From assembly GCF_018143015.1 (NCBI RefSeq), contig NC_054741.1:65260697-65324696 (forward strand): a DNA stretch of 64,000 nucleotides. The letters are read 5' to 3'. Positions 61,270 to 64,000 of the stretch are shown piece by piece (position 1 is the stretch's first letter; every line of letters starts with the position of its first letter). The position numbers and the translations under genes are program-made. The stretch comes from Lytechinus variegatus (taxonomy: Eukaryota; Echinodermata; Echinoidea; Temnopleuroida; Toxopneustidae). Under the pieces are notes generated by a model. It was not told the origin of the DNA. It did not search any database and saw only the letters and a list, made by a program, of their open reading frames with translations.

Positions 61270-62890
61270 GTAGGCTTCACACTATCAGTTTCAATAAGTA
61301 GCATTTTGCAATTAGTTGCATGTGGCAAGATATAAAATCAATTACTCAAAGTCGTACACAAAAGCAATACCCTTCCTGTGATTATCAAGCCGATTCTTAA
61401 AGGAATTTACAGAAGGTGCTGAAACCACATTTTCTGGTAAACTGTTCCAAGAACTAATAACTCGATTTGAAAAGAATAACTTCCTCACATCAAGCCTTGC
61501 ATACTGCTTCTAAAGTTTCTGGGAATGGCCGTTAGTCCTCCTTTCCTTTACTACGTACAAGTAGATCTATGCTAGTGTCATAGATACCATGCATTAACAA
61601 TTTTATAAAAATCTACCATATCTTCTATTCTACGACTATATAGAAGAGATGGTAGTTTCAAGTGTTGTAGTCACTCTGAACAGGACAAGTTCCTCAGTCC
61701 GATCAGTCGAGGGATTAGCTTGGTACTAAGCTCCTCGCTTCACACTCTCTAGCCGTTTCTGATCACCTTTTCTAAAAGATGACCAAACTAAATGGCCATA
61801 TTCTAATAATGGTCTAATTAGACCGCTATACATAAGATCCACAGTCTGTACCTTCATCCAAATTAAAAAAAGTCCTCATTAAACCCAGTATAATTTATTT
61901 GATTAATCATACATCAGCTAGATAGTACAACCAAGTCCCTCTCTACTCGACTTTCACTAAGAAGTACAGAGTCCCGGGGGGGGGGGGGGGCAGTCAAATG
62001 TATTACTGTACACACGCCTGGCCAAAATATTTCCTAACACCCCCTAAACGAGTTTTTCTAAATGTGCAAAATAACCTCTTAAACAAGTTTTTCGCGAGCT
62101 TCATTAACACATTTTGGCCCCAAAAAAGTTGTCGCCAGAATATGACCCCTAAACAAGTGTTGCCTTCTTGCTAACAAATATATTTGAATAAATTATAGAC
62201 AAAACTATATTCAAGGGTATTGCATGCCCCCCAGTGCAGTTAGGGTTAAAATACCACAAGCAGGAAGAAGAACCTGAACACTTCATAAACGAGGAGGAAA
62301 GCCTCGGGGAAAAAGCTTGGGGAAAAAACATACCCACGTTTGGCTAGTCTTAGAAAAAATAGCTTTGGAAAAAAATACCCTAAATACGTTTGACCCCGCG
62401 ATTGACCATTGGCCAGTCTTTCAAAACCAACCTTAATTTTGAAAATCGGTGTTTTTGATACCCTTAACGAGTGCACGCGCGGCCCACATCCAAAACTGAA
62501 AAAACGCCCCTTTAAACGAGTTTTTTTGGGGGGACATGCGTGTGTACAGCAATATATTTGACTGCCCCCCCGGGTACAGAGTCATCTTCTTTACCCATGT
62601 GATATTCAAATGCAGAATGCATACGACAAACTTTCAGAACAGCACACTTGTCTGGGTGGAAGCAAAGTTGCCATTTCTCAGCCCTTCTAGCAGTGATAGG
62701 TCATTCTGAAGTTGCCGACAAGACCCAGGTAGATCCGAGTGGGCATAAAGCTTTGTATCATCCGCAAAAATCTTGATATTTGATTGCTCTGTAATGGGAA
62801 GATCATTAATGTATGCCAAGAACAGACAGGGACCGAGCACACTACCCTGAGGAATACAACGATATGCTTGAGACTTCACACCAGTTCGAC
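61270..62890 (-). mobile_element. CR1/Jockey-type LINE reverse transcriptase fragment, interrupted
   Basis: Minus-strand 62879-62583 encodes the RT core: IPQGSVLGPCLFLAYINDLP and the catalytic FADDTKLY. Past the inserted element, 61964 downward continues with a YHMG...ESRVERDLVV-like block and LIRPLLEYGHLVWSSFRK, the usual C-terminal RT region. The reading frame has several breaks and the 5' half (endonuclease) is absent. It is an old 5'-truncated copy. Confidence 0.8.
61973..62574. mobile_element. TIR element, CCCGGGG/CAGTCAAAT family, 602-bp copy inside the LINE
   Basis: Ends CCCGGGG...GCAGTCAAATGTATT and AATATATTTGACTGC...CCCGGG. The TIR continues as CTGTACACACG/CGTGTGTACAG. Exact 8-bp duplications TACAGAGT lie at 61965-61972 and 62575-62582. 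It is the inverse of the 4861-5259 copy. No ORF. Confidence 0.85.
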
Positions 62891-63227
62891 TCCTATCAAG
62901 TCAGAGGTCGATCTTCTAAAGCCCTTTTCACAATTATTGGTCAGCGACCATTTTGTGACCTTTTGGTCGTAAGACAGGCCGCAACGGGCATCACAAACGC
63001 AACAGCTGTCGTACGACAAACCTTTGCACGAGTCATTCGAATTTTGAGATATACATGTATGTATCTCTATGCCTTTGGTTCACATGCGAGTGTTGCACGA
63101 GTCATTGCCAGTGGCTTCACACCAGTGTAATTAGTTGTACGTCACTGATTGCCTAGTCGTGAGGTCGCAATAGTCGATGTGAGGCAACGCGGTCGATTGT
63201 ACGATTGAATGAAACAGGTGCGAGCTT

Positions 63228-64000
63228 TGGCGTAACTACGAGGGGGGGGGGGGCATGGGGGGCACGTGCCCCCTTCCCCTCTATGGTTGTAGGAAAGAAG
63301 AAATTAATGTTCATTATAATGTTATATGTCATAATTATGTTATGCTATATTACATAAACACTTTTTAATAACTTTATGAAACATAATTTGCTCGGGGCCT
63401 ATGTCTTCATTGTTCCTGGTGCTCGCATTCTCTGTTTAACGATATACAATCCTGATATACTAAAACCTCCTGTTTCCAAGTCAATATACACCAAATATAT
63501 TTCCTCGCACTTCGAGATCTTATTTGTTTTATGTATAATAGCATGCTTCTTTTTCATGACGACTTAAAGTGATTTTTAAGGTCTTGATATAAAACATTTC
63601 ATGTCCGTGCTTACGTTCGCATCAGTGGATTGGTGAGATATGTCTGCTCTCCATGAATTCCTAAAATCAGACCTTAAAATGTTCCTATTCTGTTCTGAAT
63701 ATAAAAAAGCGCGAGCTGAAAACTTTTTCATCTGGTTAGTGAAATACGTACGGTCTTAGTGAATTCCTACGAAAAATCCTTAGAATGCCCTTCTTCGGGT
63801 CTGAATTTCCTAATTTTTTAGCTCGCACTTCGCACTCGCAATATTTGATAGAGAGATGCGTATTATAATCATGATTACTATGACTACAAAAAGTGCGTCA
63901 TGTGTTCACATGTAATTCTAACAAAATCTGCAAGCGATTGGCACTCGAATAAGATGGCTATGGTGAGATATGTATACTTTTAATGAATTCCTTAAAAATA
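63228..64000. mobile_element. hAT-like element with GCGAGYGC units, cut by window end
   Basis: It begins TTGGCGTAACTACGAGGGGG and GGGGCACGTGCCCCC, the inverse of the right end of 30833-32276. Its interior follows that element in reverse order (AATTATGTTATG, AACATAATTTGCTCGGGGCC, GCTCGCACTTCGCACTCGC). It continues past 64000. Confidence 0.75.

Overview
The window looks like a nuclear genome segment from an echinoderm, most likely a sea urchin. Genes have short exons in long AT-rich introns with GT/AG splice sites. Small inverted-repeat DNA transposons, tRNA-derived SINEs with TTA-rich tails and a CR1/Jockey-type LINE fragment fill nearly everything else. The species call is inference from genome style; I could not search a database.

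Layout. 1-5400: stacked DNA transposon remnants. About 5400-19980: a plus-strand homologue of PRR11 (proline-rich protein 11), a cell-cycle protein, with a likely noncoding first exon and eight or nine coding exons. Its introns carry several transposon families. 20000-23200: SINEs and MITEs. 23299-34964 and 45880-55150: two tandem plus-strand secreted zinc carboxypeptidases (family M14A, pancreatic CPA/CPB type). They have identical ten-exon structures, identical exon lengths and 418-residue precursors. 35000-45800: intergenic repeats plus two faint, related fragments resembling phytanoyl-CoA dioxygenase. 59005-59069: signal-peptide exon of a third carboxypeptidase copy whose later exons are not seen before the window ends. 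59100-64000: repeats, including a minus-strand LINE interrupted by a MITE.

How the genes relate. PRR11 is unrelated to the carboxypeptidases. The carboxypeptidases form a local family of probable digestive zymogens. The second copy (B) is intact. In the first (A), a 1,444-bp non-autonomous hAT-like element sits inside exon 7 with an exact 8-bp target duplication, cutting the reading frame between two substrate-binding regions. A and B differ at the residue equivalent to position 255, which sets specificity (Val in A, Glu in B). Yet they share nearly identical DNA over parts of exons 3 and 8, suggesting gene conversion.

The most distinctive non-genic signals are: (1) a TIR family with ends CCCGGGG...CAGTCAAAT and 8-bp target duplications, once next to the PRR11 promoter region and once inside the LINE; (2) nested transposons in carboxypeptidase A intron 4; (3) piggyBac-like MITEs with TTAA duplications; (4) hAT-like elements built from ~112-bp subunits around GCGAGCGCGAAGCGCGAGC, arranged in ~337-bp three-part higher-order repeats.
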